Positions 24,561-35,900 of a stretch of 64,000 nt of DNA are shown in pieces. The stretch is from Clytia hemisphaerica. Taxonomy: Eukaryota; Cnidaria; Hydrozoa; Leptothecata; Clytiidae. The DNA lies in contig CACVBU010000410.1 in NCBI GenBank assembly GCA_902728285.1, positions 164,297-228,296 of the forward strand, given 5' to 3'. The position numbers were made by a program, and so were the translations under genes. The notes below the pieces were generated by a model. The model did not search any database. It had not been told where the DNA came from and saw only the letters and a list, made by a program, of their open reading frames with translations. The first letter of the stretch is position 1. Each line of letters opens with the position of its first letter.

Positions 24561-25021
24561 CTAGTAATCTCATGGCTGCGAGGGAAATTCGGGATAAATT
24601 TCCCGAGGTCAATTATGAAATTTTTGAAATTTCCCAAGTGCAACGAGGGAAATTTAAAACATTTCGGAATTTGACCGAGGGTAATTTATCCAGAATTTCA
24701 TGAAAACAAGCATGGGATTCCTGGTTAATCTCATTGTTTGGATTGAAATTCTAACAATTCTGAAAGACGTCAATTCAACACTGGAAATCAATCTGAAACT
24801 TTAAAAAGTCGAGGTCTCAAAAAAGTCATAGAAACGCAAATCGAGTTTTAATAGGATAGTATTCCATTTACTTAAGCCTTTGAAGTTAGTAAGAACTTCG
24901 AAAAAAGTGATGAGTTTCCAAACGATGGAAATTTCACTTTTGCGGGAAATTACAAAATCTAGAAGGGAAATTACAAAAGCTAGGAGGGAAATTACAAGTT
25001 TTCGGGAAAATACAAATTAAC

Positions 25022-26126
25022 TCCCTGGTAAAAATTCTTGATAAGATCTGAAAAGATCGTTAAAGATCTTTAAAGATCTTTAACAAGTAAGAATCTTAAG
25101 AGATCTTTGTAAGATCTTACAAAGATTCTTATGCAATCTTGAAAATTTCTTATTACAAAAAGATCTTTAAAGATCGTGTCAAGAAATTGTTAAGAATTGT
25201 CAAGATTCTTCGCACACATTCATAGTAAGAAAATTTAGGTTTCTTATTAAGTTCTTAAGAAGAATTTTATGAAATCTTATGAAATCTTGCAACCATAAAA
25301 TAGTTTAAGATTCTTAGCGTTTCTTATCAAGTTCTTATAAAGAGACTTTCCAAATCTTAATTGATAAATATGCAAAGAAACTTTAAGATTCTTAGCGTTT
25401 CTTATAAAGTTCGGGTTAAGAATCTTGTTGAATAAACACAATAACACGTAAATTTGTGGTTATGATAAAATCTTCGATTTTGACTTTTTTTTAAAGAATT
25501 TAAATATCAAATTTACATACAACCATACAAATAGGGTATATAGGGTAGAATTATTATTCTACAAAATATGTAGATTTCATATTTCTACAGACATCTGTAG
25601 AATTACGGCAAATTAGTAGATTGCTACACAACAGAGTCTATATTGTATACACCACAATGAGTAATTTAGCGCTGACAAGTAAGGGCGAAGAATACAATGG
25701 GGTGGAGTATAATACCGGATGAATAGCGATCTAGACAGTTAGTCTAACTCGTCAGTTAGACTGTTTACTCGTCACTACAAAAGTTCTTGGGTCAGGGGTT
25801 TGGAGCTCACCGAGGCTAGTCACCTAGTCACCAAGGATAGTTGTCCTAAGATTCGGTAAGAATCTTGAATCGATGTAACGCTGATCAAAACTATCTCGCG
25901 TGGTTAAGTTAAAGATTTCATCCAAGGATAGTTGTTCTAAGATTCGGTAAGAATCTTGAATCGCTGTAACAGACAAGAATCTTATTAGCATCTTACAAAA
26001 GAATCTTATCAGATCTTTAAAGATCTTAAAGGATCTTGGCACGTTCGTAGTAAGAAACTGAACAAGAACTTGCAAAGTTTCTTGATAAGATCTTATCAAG
26101 AACTTATCAAGAATTTTTACCAGGGA
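25022..26126. mobile_element. DNA element with CCCTGGTAAAAATTCTTGAT ends, AAGATCTT-rich
   Basis: The left end CCCTGGTAAAAATTCTTGAT (from about 25,022) is mirrored by ATCAAGAATTTTTACCAGGG at about 26,104-26,123. Both halves are filled with short self-complementary words (AAGATCTT, AAGAATCTT, TTAAGATTCTT) that can pair with each other. The middle (25,480-25,840) is ordinary AT-rich DNA. No coding capacity, so it is a large non-autonomous or foldback element. Confidence 0.75.
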
Positions 26127-26920
26127 CGTAAGCAAAAACGTCAATCGAATTTCAATCAACCATGAGATTACACTGGTGAAAATACTTTTCTTAGTGGAGA
26201 AAGGTTTTCTTGTTAGAGATATCATTTCTCTCCTAAAGAAAAACATTCTTATTGATCTATGGGAAAAACTTTGTACGAGTAAATTAATCTTAGCATATTA
26301 TTGAAATTTTTCAGATCGAAACTCAAAGAAAAGATTTCTTTATGAGAAGAAAACTTGAGTTCTCTAAAGAAATTTTTTCTTGGAATTTTTCTCAAGAAAA
26401 AAGTTCTTCTGAAAAGTTATCGAAAGTAATTTTTTCTTTAGAATATTACTGAGGCCTTCACAATGGAATTAAAACATATTTTTATTTCTATTGTGGCTTT
26501 TGAACAAAAGCTCTATTTATCTGAATTGAATTAGCCAAGCGTGGCTCCAGCAAATGTGAATTTACAAAAAGTGTAATACGAGCGTAATATCTCTCTCTTA
26601 AAAATTTATATGTGGTGTGATTGGAAGACTTTTGAAAATGGTAAGAATATTTTTTTTTAGTTTTCCTTTATGATTTCAAAATTAGTATACATATTAGGGA
26701 CCAAATCTTAAATCTGTTCCCCTAGAGCCCTAGAGGTAATTCTAGTTAAGCAGTTTCATTATTTTATTCTTGATTAATAAGTGTTATTGATTGTTTGCCA
26801 ACCTACTGGCGGGTGATTATTTTGTTGTGCTTGTGTCTCATTGATTAACCTTTCATTCCAATGCCCCAAAATCTCTAAAACCTTTACCATTAAGATCATG
26901 AAATTTTATCCATTTGAGTA

Positions 26921-27710
26921 AATGTAATTCAGTGCTTGCTAGCCTTATGGCGGGTGCTAATTTTGTTGTGCTTGTCAGCCTTCTGGCGGGTTAACCTTTT
27001 ACTCGAATGACCTAAAACTTATACAAATAAAATCATCCAATTTTTCCATTTGAGTAAATGTAATTCAGTGCTTGCTAGCCTTATGGCGGGTGCTAATTTT
27101 GTTGTGCTTGTCAGCCTTCTGGCGGGTTAATCTTTTACTCGAATGACCTAAAACTTATACAAATAAAATCATCCAATTTTTTCCATTTGAGTAAAGGTAA
27201 TTCAGTGCTTGCTAGCCTTATGGCGGGTGCTAATTTTGTTGTGCTTGTCAGCCTTCTGGCGGGTTAACCTTTTACTCGAATGACCTAAAACTTATACAAA
27301 TAAAATCATCCAATTTTTTCCATTTGAGTAAATATAATTCAGTGCTTGCTAGCCTTATGGCGGGTGCTAATTTTGTTGTGCTTGCCAGCCTTCTGGCGGG
27401 TTAACCTTTTACTCGAATGACCTAAAACTTATACAAATAAAATCATCAATTTTTTTCCATTTGAGTAAATGAAATTCAGTGCTTGCTAGCCTTATGGCGG
27501 GTGCTAATTTTGTTGTGCTTGTCAGCCTTCTGGCGGGTTAACCTTTTACTCAAATGACCTAAAACTTATACAAATAAAATAATCATCAATTTTTTTCAAT
27601 TTGAGTAAATGTAATTCAGTGCTTGCTATCCTTATGGCGGGTGCTAATTTTGTTGTGCTTTGTCAGCCTTCTGGCGGGTTATCCTTTTACTCGAATGACT
27701 TAAAACATCA
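26921..27710 (+). repeat. Satellite, about 135-142 bp unit, six copies
   Basis: Units start at about 26,921, 27,054, 27,196, 27,330, 27,465 and 27,605, each containing AATTCAGTGCTTGCTAGCCT, then TATGGCGGGTGCTAATTTTG, CAGCCTTCTGGCGGGTTAA and ACCTAAAACTTATACAAATA. Within each unit GCCTTATGGCGGGT and GCCTTCTGGCGGGT are an internal duplication. A diverged partial unit precedes the array near 26,800. Copies are very alike, which points to recent expansion or active homogenisation. Confidence 0.92.
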
Positions 27711-27842
27711 TATTTCATCAGATTTGTTTGTTGTTTGTAAAATACGTAAGACATATTTGTATATTTTTTGTCCTTGCTTCAATTAAGATCAGGGTTACAA
27801 AAATCGAAGTTTCTTTGTCGTTCTCTCATTTCCTTTTTTCAG

Positions 27843-28209
27843 GACAACCGATGGTAACTGGACGCAGCTGACAGAAAACAACGTGACGATCATAGAACAG
27901 ATAACGCCAAAAAAGCATCCAAGCTACCACAAGTTACCCACATTCAAAGCAGGTAAAAACTACTTTTGCCATGCACTTTCGAATCTTTGGTGTATTTTTA
28001 TCTGATTAATTTTACTTTGTTTGATAGAATTCTTGCTTATATCTATCGTATTAGCTTTAGTGGCTCTCGTTTCTACTCATAGGTCAATCCAGGTCCCAAA
28101 ACAAGTAAATTTTAATATGCTCATTTTGATTGTTTTTCAGATTGACGAGGCTAAAGAGATGAAAGCTTTTTGCAACTATCAATTGACCGATTTTAACAAT
28201 TACTGTTGA
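27843..28209 (+). CDS. Small single-pass membrane protein, last three exons (5' end not found)
   Basis: Exons 27843-27952, 28028-28104 and 28141-28209 join in phases 1 and 0, after acceptors TTTTTTCAG, TTTGATAG and TTTTTCAG. They encode TTDGNWTQLTENNVTIIEQI (two N-glycosylation sites), a short linker, a hydrophobic helix EFLLISIVLALVALVS, then a short charged tail ending NNYC and TGA at 28,207-28,209. The first exon seen must be entered in phase 2, and I found no partner upstream. A type I membrane orientation is inferred from the glycosylation sites. I do not recognise the family. Confidence 0.55.
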
Positions 28210-28789
28210 TGACGTGGAGTAGAGCTGCCAAATATTAAATCAATTTATACTAAAATCATGTAGTATTTCAGTCAGTTACATTAAAATTAAAGTGAAAGAT
28301 ACAAATACAGAATACAACAGAAATTCATAATATTAATTGAATTGACCTGGAACTAAAATGAGCAGCTACTGTTGTTTCGACAACAATAAGACAAATAAGC
28401 ATTGTAGAAAAGAATTTTTTACCGAAGAAAATTTCGAAAAGAAAAATGCACTAAATATTCAAGAAAAAATTACTCGCTTGAAGAAAAGCCTTCTTATATT
28501 CTTGCTGGGCAGAAGAGAAAAATTCTCTTGAGAGAAGTATACAATTCTTCTTAGAAGAAAATTATTTTCACCAGTTAAGAAAATGATTCTTAATTTGAGT
28601 TTATTTTTCTTATGATTTAAGAGTTTTTTCTTAAGATTTTTTTTCTTGTTTTCTTGATCAATAATATTTTTCTTGCTCCGCGGAAGAGAAATATATTCTT
28701 CTCTGAGGTTTTTTTTACTTGATAGAAGAAAATTATTTTCACCAGTGTGTTAACGACCGATCATGTACGATAACCCTCGATTTCTCTTT

Positions 28790-29320
28790 GTATCAAGGGT
28801 GATTTAGGTTCCATCTTATGCTATTCTCAGTGCCCTGAATTGATGAGACGACGCTTAAAGGTCGCTTTAACAATGAAGAATTCAGCAAGAAGCAATAGCT
28901 ATTTTAGGGTTAATCAATCAACCCTAAAGTGGCTATTATCCTGGTAAGTTAGAAATAATAGCTACTTTAGGGTTCAGTGGTTAACCCTAAAATAGCTATT
29001 ACTTCTATATCATCAGAATAATAGCTACTTTAGGGTTTTTATTTCTTCCAAAACAAGTAGTTTTTATCTCCTTTGAATAGGGTTGTCAAATATTTCATGA
29101 GTGACAGATCTTTTTACCGTTATAGAGCACCGAGAGAACAATAAGACTACCCGATTCATCATTGATGCGGTAGATACTAATGCTTTATTATTAAAAGCCG
29201 TTAAAGAACAATCACTGGCGGGAAACTGCAATAAGTACCAAAATTTTTGGAAAAATATACAAATAGAGAATTTGTATTTCGGTTCTAAACGGTTTGAGTC
29301 GTCTACTTTTCATGTCTAAT
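28790..29320 (+). repeat. TTAGGG-hairpin element copy (partner of 48,440-48,990)
   Basis: This block and 48,440-48,990 are near-identical and in the same orientation. Each runs from AACCCTCGATTT(C/T)TCTTTGT through GACGCTAAAGG-type sequence and three TTAGGG hairpins to a short frame starting MTDLFTVIEHRENNKTTRF. The hairpins pair AATAGCTATTTTAGGGTT with AACCCTAAAGTGGCTATT across an 8-base loop. The reading frame is kept intact for 42 codons in both copies, then diverges by small indels. Confidence 0.88.
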
Positions 29321-29990
29321 TTTTTCACTTAATTAATTGGTTGGCTTGGGATTAAGTCTTACCAAAGTTTAATTTAACAGAATCTTTTTGTCTTTCGTAA
29401 CAAGTGCTTTATCTTTACAGAAGAAGTCTCTATATCAAGAGTCAAAAGAAAAAAAAAATAATGAACATTAAAAAATAAATAATAAGAAAATCTTACAAAA
29501 TAAAACTGTTCATATGCTATATAAGACTCTTAAAACTTTTTCGAGATTTTAAACTTCATAACATTTTAGTTAGCAACCACGTAGCTCCATCAATTAAAAT
29601 TATAAAAATTCGTTGAAACGCACACCCACTCTCTTGTTATAAATGCTCTTTAAAATAATAAAACAACAATAATAAAACATGTTTTGGAACAAGGATACAT
29701 ACCGCTTCTGATTTAAAACAAATTATTCTCCGTGAAGTAGGTCTGATAATGCCAAATTTATGTAAGAAGACTCTTAGAAAATCAAGGTAGGGATGCAGAC
29801 CATTGATTGAGAAAAGACTTGCGTGTAAGGATAAGCTTAAGGTACAAGTTCAGAAGAATGGAAGTTCTTCAGCTATAAACCATCAAATCTTTCCAAAATA
29901 GAAAAAAAACATGTTAACTGTTGGAATAAATGTAAAATATTAGGAGAGTCTATACAATAACAACTAAAAACAACTACATATCGTATAACA
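29321..29990. other. Downstream flank of the tyrosine-recombinase gene
   Basis: AT-rich DNA with no supported exon. The 3' untranslated region of the minus-strand gene that ends at 29,991 should lie here. Confidence 0.55.
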
Positions 29991-32900
29991 TCACCAGGTC
30001 ACAATGTTATTGTGGAGTGATTCACATTTCCGATGGTATTCTCGAGCCACGTTTAGTGACTTATTGAACTTTTTAAATCGATTGGACTCGTCTTTATTAT
30101 AGTTTTTAATCATGTTGATAACTATGTCTTTTATTGTTTGATTGTTTACTTGTACCTCATAGATGTGCGAGTAGTAGGATTTCACATCATTCCATTTTTT
30201 CGATTCAAACTTTCGATTCTGTATCATGTTACGGGCCATGAAAAGGATCTTTAATACAAAAGATCTCGAGTATTTCGTGCTTTTATAAAAATCGTGCTTA
30301 TTTGACGCATCGTCAATCTTCTTCGTTATTTCTTGAAGCTTTTGTTCTGAAAATTGAAAATCAAATCCACTTAGATGCATAGGTGTAACAGGAATAATCA
30401 AGAAGAAAATCAATATGATATGATTAATTACTGGCCTCTGCCTCTAATGAAGTTTATTTTAAAGTTAACCTACATTTTGAAATTAGTAGGTTTAATATTA
30501 CTTGTTGATGCAAAGGAAAGCTTAAAAACATACTTGCTACTTTTCTTATGGCAGCATTTGCTTCCTTGTCCCACGGTTTAGGATGTTCTGTAATTTCAAA
30601 AATAAAGTATTGCAAGTGAATAAATATCACATTTTTAAATCAAATGCATTTTAAGTGAGAAAAATGTCCAGTTAAATAAGGTTAAAAAGAAACAATTGCA
30701 GATTAGGTTTTGAGATGTACATGAGATGGGGTGTATGAATTTGTATTCTAACCAACAACTTCAAACCATGAACTTGCTACAAAAATGTCGTTAAAAAGCA
30801 CTTTTCCATCACTATATGAACTGTAAACTCAACATTACGTAGTTTTCAGGGATCTTTAGGCGTTTACTTTCTTGTCTCTGGTTAGGGTTAGGGTTAGACA
30901 AAGACACAAACACAGGAAGAAAAAGAAAAGCAAGCAAGAAAAAGAAAATGAAAAAAAAAAAAAAGAAAAAAAAAAAGTCGGCCAAGAACCAGATACGGAA
31001 CCCAATATGCGAGCGGTCGTACTTTCCGAAAGACAAAGAAGAATGATCCGTAAATTCAAAGACACAAAAATATATACAAACACAGAAATAAAATCTCAAA
31101 TACGAGGCTAAAAATCAACTGAAAAAACCAAAATGAACTGCTTAATCCTAAAATACTTGGGTACTCTGCATTCATGTGTGATCAAATCAAAATCGAATGT
31201 TTCCATTTTGTTTTCCCCAGATTCTTTTAGGCAATCCCCATTACACTAATTTCCGACCGGAACATTACGATAACAGCCCCGGCAAATAATTTTGGAAGAA
31301 ATTTTCAATTACATAGCTATTTCAGATCTTCCATTCTTTAGAGGCTGGAGGGCACAGTGCAAATTCAGAAACGTTATATATTTTATGTTAAACTCACCAT
31401 GTCTTATTGGAGTTTCACACTCATCATCGCTTTTGTCATCTAATGTTTCTAAAAATCATCAAAATACAATACAACTACTTAAGGGTTGATTGTTGGATCA
31501 ACTATTAAAAACAATCATTTCTTCCATATCAGAATAATAGCCACTTTAGGGTTATTCAATCATCCACATAGTAGCTTTCATCCCCCTAAAATAGGGTTAA
31601 ATTTGGATGGATAAAATATCCTCATCATACGAATGCTTAAGTGCCAAACAGTTTCCTTTACGAACAGTTTTGTTAGAAAATTGACTACATCTGATGTGCG
31701 GCCTTTCCTTGACTGACGGTGGGTTGCGAAATGCTAACTTCAAATGCAGTAAAGTGGGACCAAATTTGGTGTTTTTTAGTTTATGTGTTGATGAACTATG
31801 ATTACAAAGTTTGAAACTTTATCCTGCTAGACCATGAAGTGGAAACCAACCCTTTGTTAGCTCATTTAAGATTTATAATGGCCTTACGTAAAAGATTATC
31901 CTACCTCGACGCACAGTTATTGCATTTTCTAAAAAATACATCGCGTCCAAGTGGCTGACCAAACAGATCGATTGCACGAGCCATATCAGAACTATGGGTG
32001 TATATGCACCTAATACGATATTTGTCTTCCCCATCTTCTTCTTTCCTCCACCAACCAATTCTGTCAAATTGTCGACGATTGCGTCGAACGAATCATCGCT
32101 AAAGTTTCCTGAAAATTAACAATGAAGAATTATTGGCAAATTGAGTAGCTTTAGTTGTCTCATTTAAAATGCTAGATACTAGCAAGTTCAATAACATAGT
32201 TAACTTTTGGAAAAGTGAAACCTGCTTGAATAAACATAATATTATTCTACATCATCATAATTAGAGAGCAGTTTACCTTTAAATAGAAATAAACACTTCA
32301 ACACAAACTAAGAAAAAATTTTAATGTATACCTGTACCAATGTGGCCGAGGCCAAAAGCCCGAGTTATCATGGAAGATGTTATTATCTGGTCCTCGTTGT
32401 CTACTTTATTGTCGTCGTCGTTCTCGTTCGCTGCTCCCTCGTCGCTTTCGTTGTCGTCTTTCGTTTCTACTTCTCGTGTCCGTTTTGTTTTATATATTGC
32501 TCTTCCTGAAAAGTATGAAGCATATAAGGCTCTTTAGTAAATAGTACCAAGACGAATGATTAACACGCTAAGAAATAAAAAACGACACAATTAAATTAGC
32601 CATGCTTCGCCAAACAAAAACTATTTTAAAACATAACGAATAAAACAAGAGAGAACATACCAGTGATTATGTCCAGTCGCATTGATGCACATTTGTTTGT
32701 TAACAGTGCGCTGGTCCATTTGTCTTTGGCAACGAACCATTCGTTGACGGTGTCCCTATCGATCGTGTTAACTATCTCAAACATCCGTCTCATCTCAAGA
32801 TTAGGTACTGCAATACAAAGAATCTTCTTATAATCTCAAATCTTATTACAAACAATCATAAAACAATTTTTGATATTACATTTTTTGCTCGAAATATTAA

Positions 32901-35900
32901 CTTTCTTCTGCCTTACTTCAAAATAAAAGTGCTAAGAAACAACAAGAACACATTAGTTTTAAGTACCTTTTGGGAGTGCTGGAACCTCTGTGCCATCTTC
33001 TTTCAAAAGACCTGAAGTAGATAAACATTGAAAAAAATTAAAGGGTAATATAGAATCATTTCACATAACGTTTTGGAATTCATTCATTATAAAAAAAATA
33101 ATTAAAAGAATTACCTGGGATAATGTCCATTAGTTCGATATTGTTGTGATACAACTGTTCAACTAAAAGAAAGGAGATAAGCGTTAATTATGACGTTAAT
33201 ATACGGTGGTACGACATATTTATAATGTAAATGAAATACTTAAGTGCTATAAAAATATTGTCCCGTCAGTTCAGTGGGTAGTATAAAATTTTAGATTTTA
33301 AAATCGCGAGTTGTAAAACTCTCTTCAATTGCTAATATGACCCATTGAAGTCAGTTTACCTTGTTGGTCAGTTTCTCAGTCAGCGTGTTTCTGTCAAGTT
33401 GTCTGTCAGTTATGTATGTATTATGTCTAGGTAATTATAAAAATAAATCTCTTTCTTGAAAGAAATATGACTGGATCTTACTTCCGCTGTCTAAAAGCCG
33501 TGTAATTAATTTTAGTCTCCGTCAATAAAAATCAAAGTCTTGTTAAATCCTATGGAACACTTTGGTAAGTCAGGATTACGACGATAAAAAGGAAATTACT
33601 TTTCCCTCCTTACCTTTCACACGAAAATAATAAGACTATCATAGGTAAAAGCTCACCTTCAGCGGAGACATTATCTGTGGGGCATGTGGATTCAATGCTT
33701 CCAGGTTTGGATTTAATGGTTTCGGAACCTAGGGAAAATACAATACATTAGTAGGTTCCTTTTCAAAGCACAACACGAAGGTATGTAATCACAGAATAAA
33801 AAACCATCTCATTTAAACACAAAAATTTGAAGTTTCTAAAAAATAATGCAGATAATTCAAGTATTTTTCCTTTAAAAATCTATCATATGAAAATATTAAA
33901 ATGTCATGATAAAAGCTCACCATTAGCACCGATATTATCTTCATTGGAACCGACATCTTCATTAGCACCGACATTGACTTCAAGCTTTTCAGATGCTAGG
34001 GAAAACAAAATTAATATTTAATTTTAAATACATATTTATTTTTTAATCACATCACAAAGTATGAAAACACAAAATGGATACAAAATCTAAAACCATATCA
34101 TAAAATCCCAATAATTTAAAATTTTCTTAAGGGATAATACAACTTAAAGAATTACTTACAACCATCACAATCTTTAACACCAGAGTCCTTTTCATTGTCA
34201 TTGTGATCGTCTCCATTTTCAACTGCTTTGGATGCTGAGAAAGGTAAATTTTCAAAGATTTATTCATAAATGACAGAGCGAACAGGAGGAGTCCATTTCT
34301 TCAGATTATGAGACGCCGAGATGATTTTAATAACAATAAATTGGAAAGTAACTTCACCTTTTGAAGAGCTTGACATGTTGAAGTCGATATTCGAATCGGA
34401 GTGTTTAACTGGCGGTCCTTCAGTTGCTAGACATAAAACAAAAAAGGTCCATTAAAACTCATTCTACTACACTACAAAGGACATCAGTGAGGCTCAAAGT
34501 AGCTAGAAATGGAGATCCTTGGTCAAATTACCTTTTTATTCTCCATGGTGTCCTGTAGCTTTTTGCCCTTCCCCCTTAATTAGGACTAACATCCAACAAC
34601 TGGCCTTTCCCCAACCCTAACAGTGCTCACCCACTTAGGGAAGTCCCCCCCTGAAAGGTCGTAGAGGACAGGATATACCCTCATTCGCCTTTCTCCCCCT
34701 ACCAAGCTTGTAATTTTAACCCCCCAAACACCAAAATTTGATTCCACCCATCTTCCAGGGAAGGATCCAATGTTCTCACTGTATTTCTTCAAAAATAGCA
34801 AAATATATTACCTGTTGTAGCGCTTTCATCAAGTGCAGCTTCAAATACTTGTTCTATGTCCTCTAAAAGATTTAATATAACTTATAAGTCGTTGTTCCTG
34901 TTTTCAGAGCGTGTGTCACTTTGCCATTTAAATAATTTCTATAACCCTAAAAAATCTAAATAGTTGCTATTAAATACATCCACTTTTAATTGAACAGAGA
35001 GCGGACATCATAACGAATTATTGACCTGATTCAATTTTTCTTTAATTAACGACAGTGTAGAAAGAGATCCTGAAACGTTTGTTCTTCCTTAAAAATGACA
35101 ACTGCATAGGGAGTCTTTCATTTCTAAACATAGAATAAAGATATTTCTTTCTTACCAGGTTCACTTGTGATTGATTTTAATAGCTCTATATCCTCCACGT
35201 CGTTATGGAATTTCGCTTTGATTTTGGCTTGTGTCCTCTTTAACCATTTAAGCTCCTCGTCTTTGGTCACCTCCTTCGGCCTTGGGACATTTTCAGGCTT
35301 GAAATTGGAACCCCTCGTTTTCTCGTACATTTTCATAGACAACCTCACGCTTTCTCTTTGGTTGTAATTCACAATGTAAAATTTTTGAGTCGTTTCGGTT
35401 CTATTTTTCATGAACATTTTGGCAACAACTTCTGCTTTTTCACCATCATGGCCTGCTAGTTCTGTGGCCGCTGCATGTCTGATGCGAGTTGGCGAGCATC
35501 GACTAAAAGAAAATACCAGTTACACAGAGTAAAGCATGTTAAAATTCCTTTTTCTTCAAAAGGGACAGATTTAACTATATCACGAAAATAGGAAAAAGAA
35601 ACAGTGAGGGATCATTTCCACAGGGTTGCCAGTACAAATTCGACGATTGTGAAACGCATTATACATCAAAGAAGAAAAAATTGCATCAGAGATGTTTCGT
35701 TAGTTTGTTTTTCTGTTACTGTAAATAGTTACTTTTCGGTTTGATAGAACGATAAATTAAAACATACGTTAGTTCACCACCAATTCCACTTTTCTCATAA
35801 ACCTTTGAGCAGGCGCTTGCAACATTTGATGTCGTCATTTTGCCAGAGTCCCCTTTTTTTATTCTGGACGACGTAAACAGATATCTCTCATTGTCAGGCT

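Larger units (their letters stand above)
26168..28748. mobile_element. Candidate 2.6-kb element with CACTGGTGAAAATA ends
   Basis: The left end ACACTGGTGAAAATACTTTT and the right end AATTATTTTCACCAGTGTG are inverted. Both subterminal zones are rich in AGAAGAAAA/TTTCTTCT words. A further inward-facing copy of the right end (TATTTTCACCAGTTAAG) lies near 28,565, so the right side may be two nested ends. The interval contains the satellite at 26,921 and three exons of a small gene. Whether that gene is cargo or a host gene between two independent insertions is open. Confidence 0.5.

Noticed and set aside
26921..27710. CRISPR-like array
   Set aside because: Units are contiguous and alike along their whole length, without distinct spacers, and the context is animal; it is a satellite.
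30872..31111. 79-codon basic frame
   Set aside because: It is a translation of a purine-rich low-complexity tract in a recombinase-gene intron.
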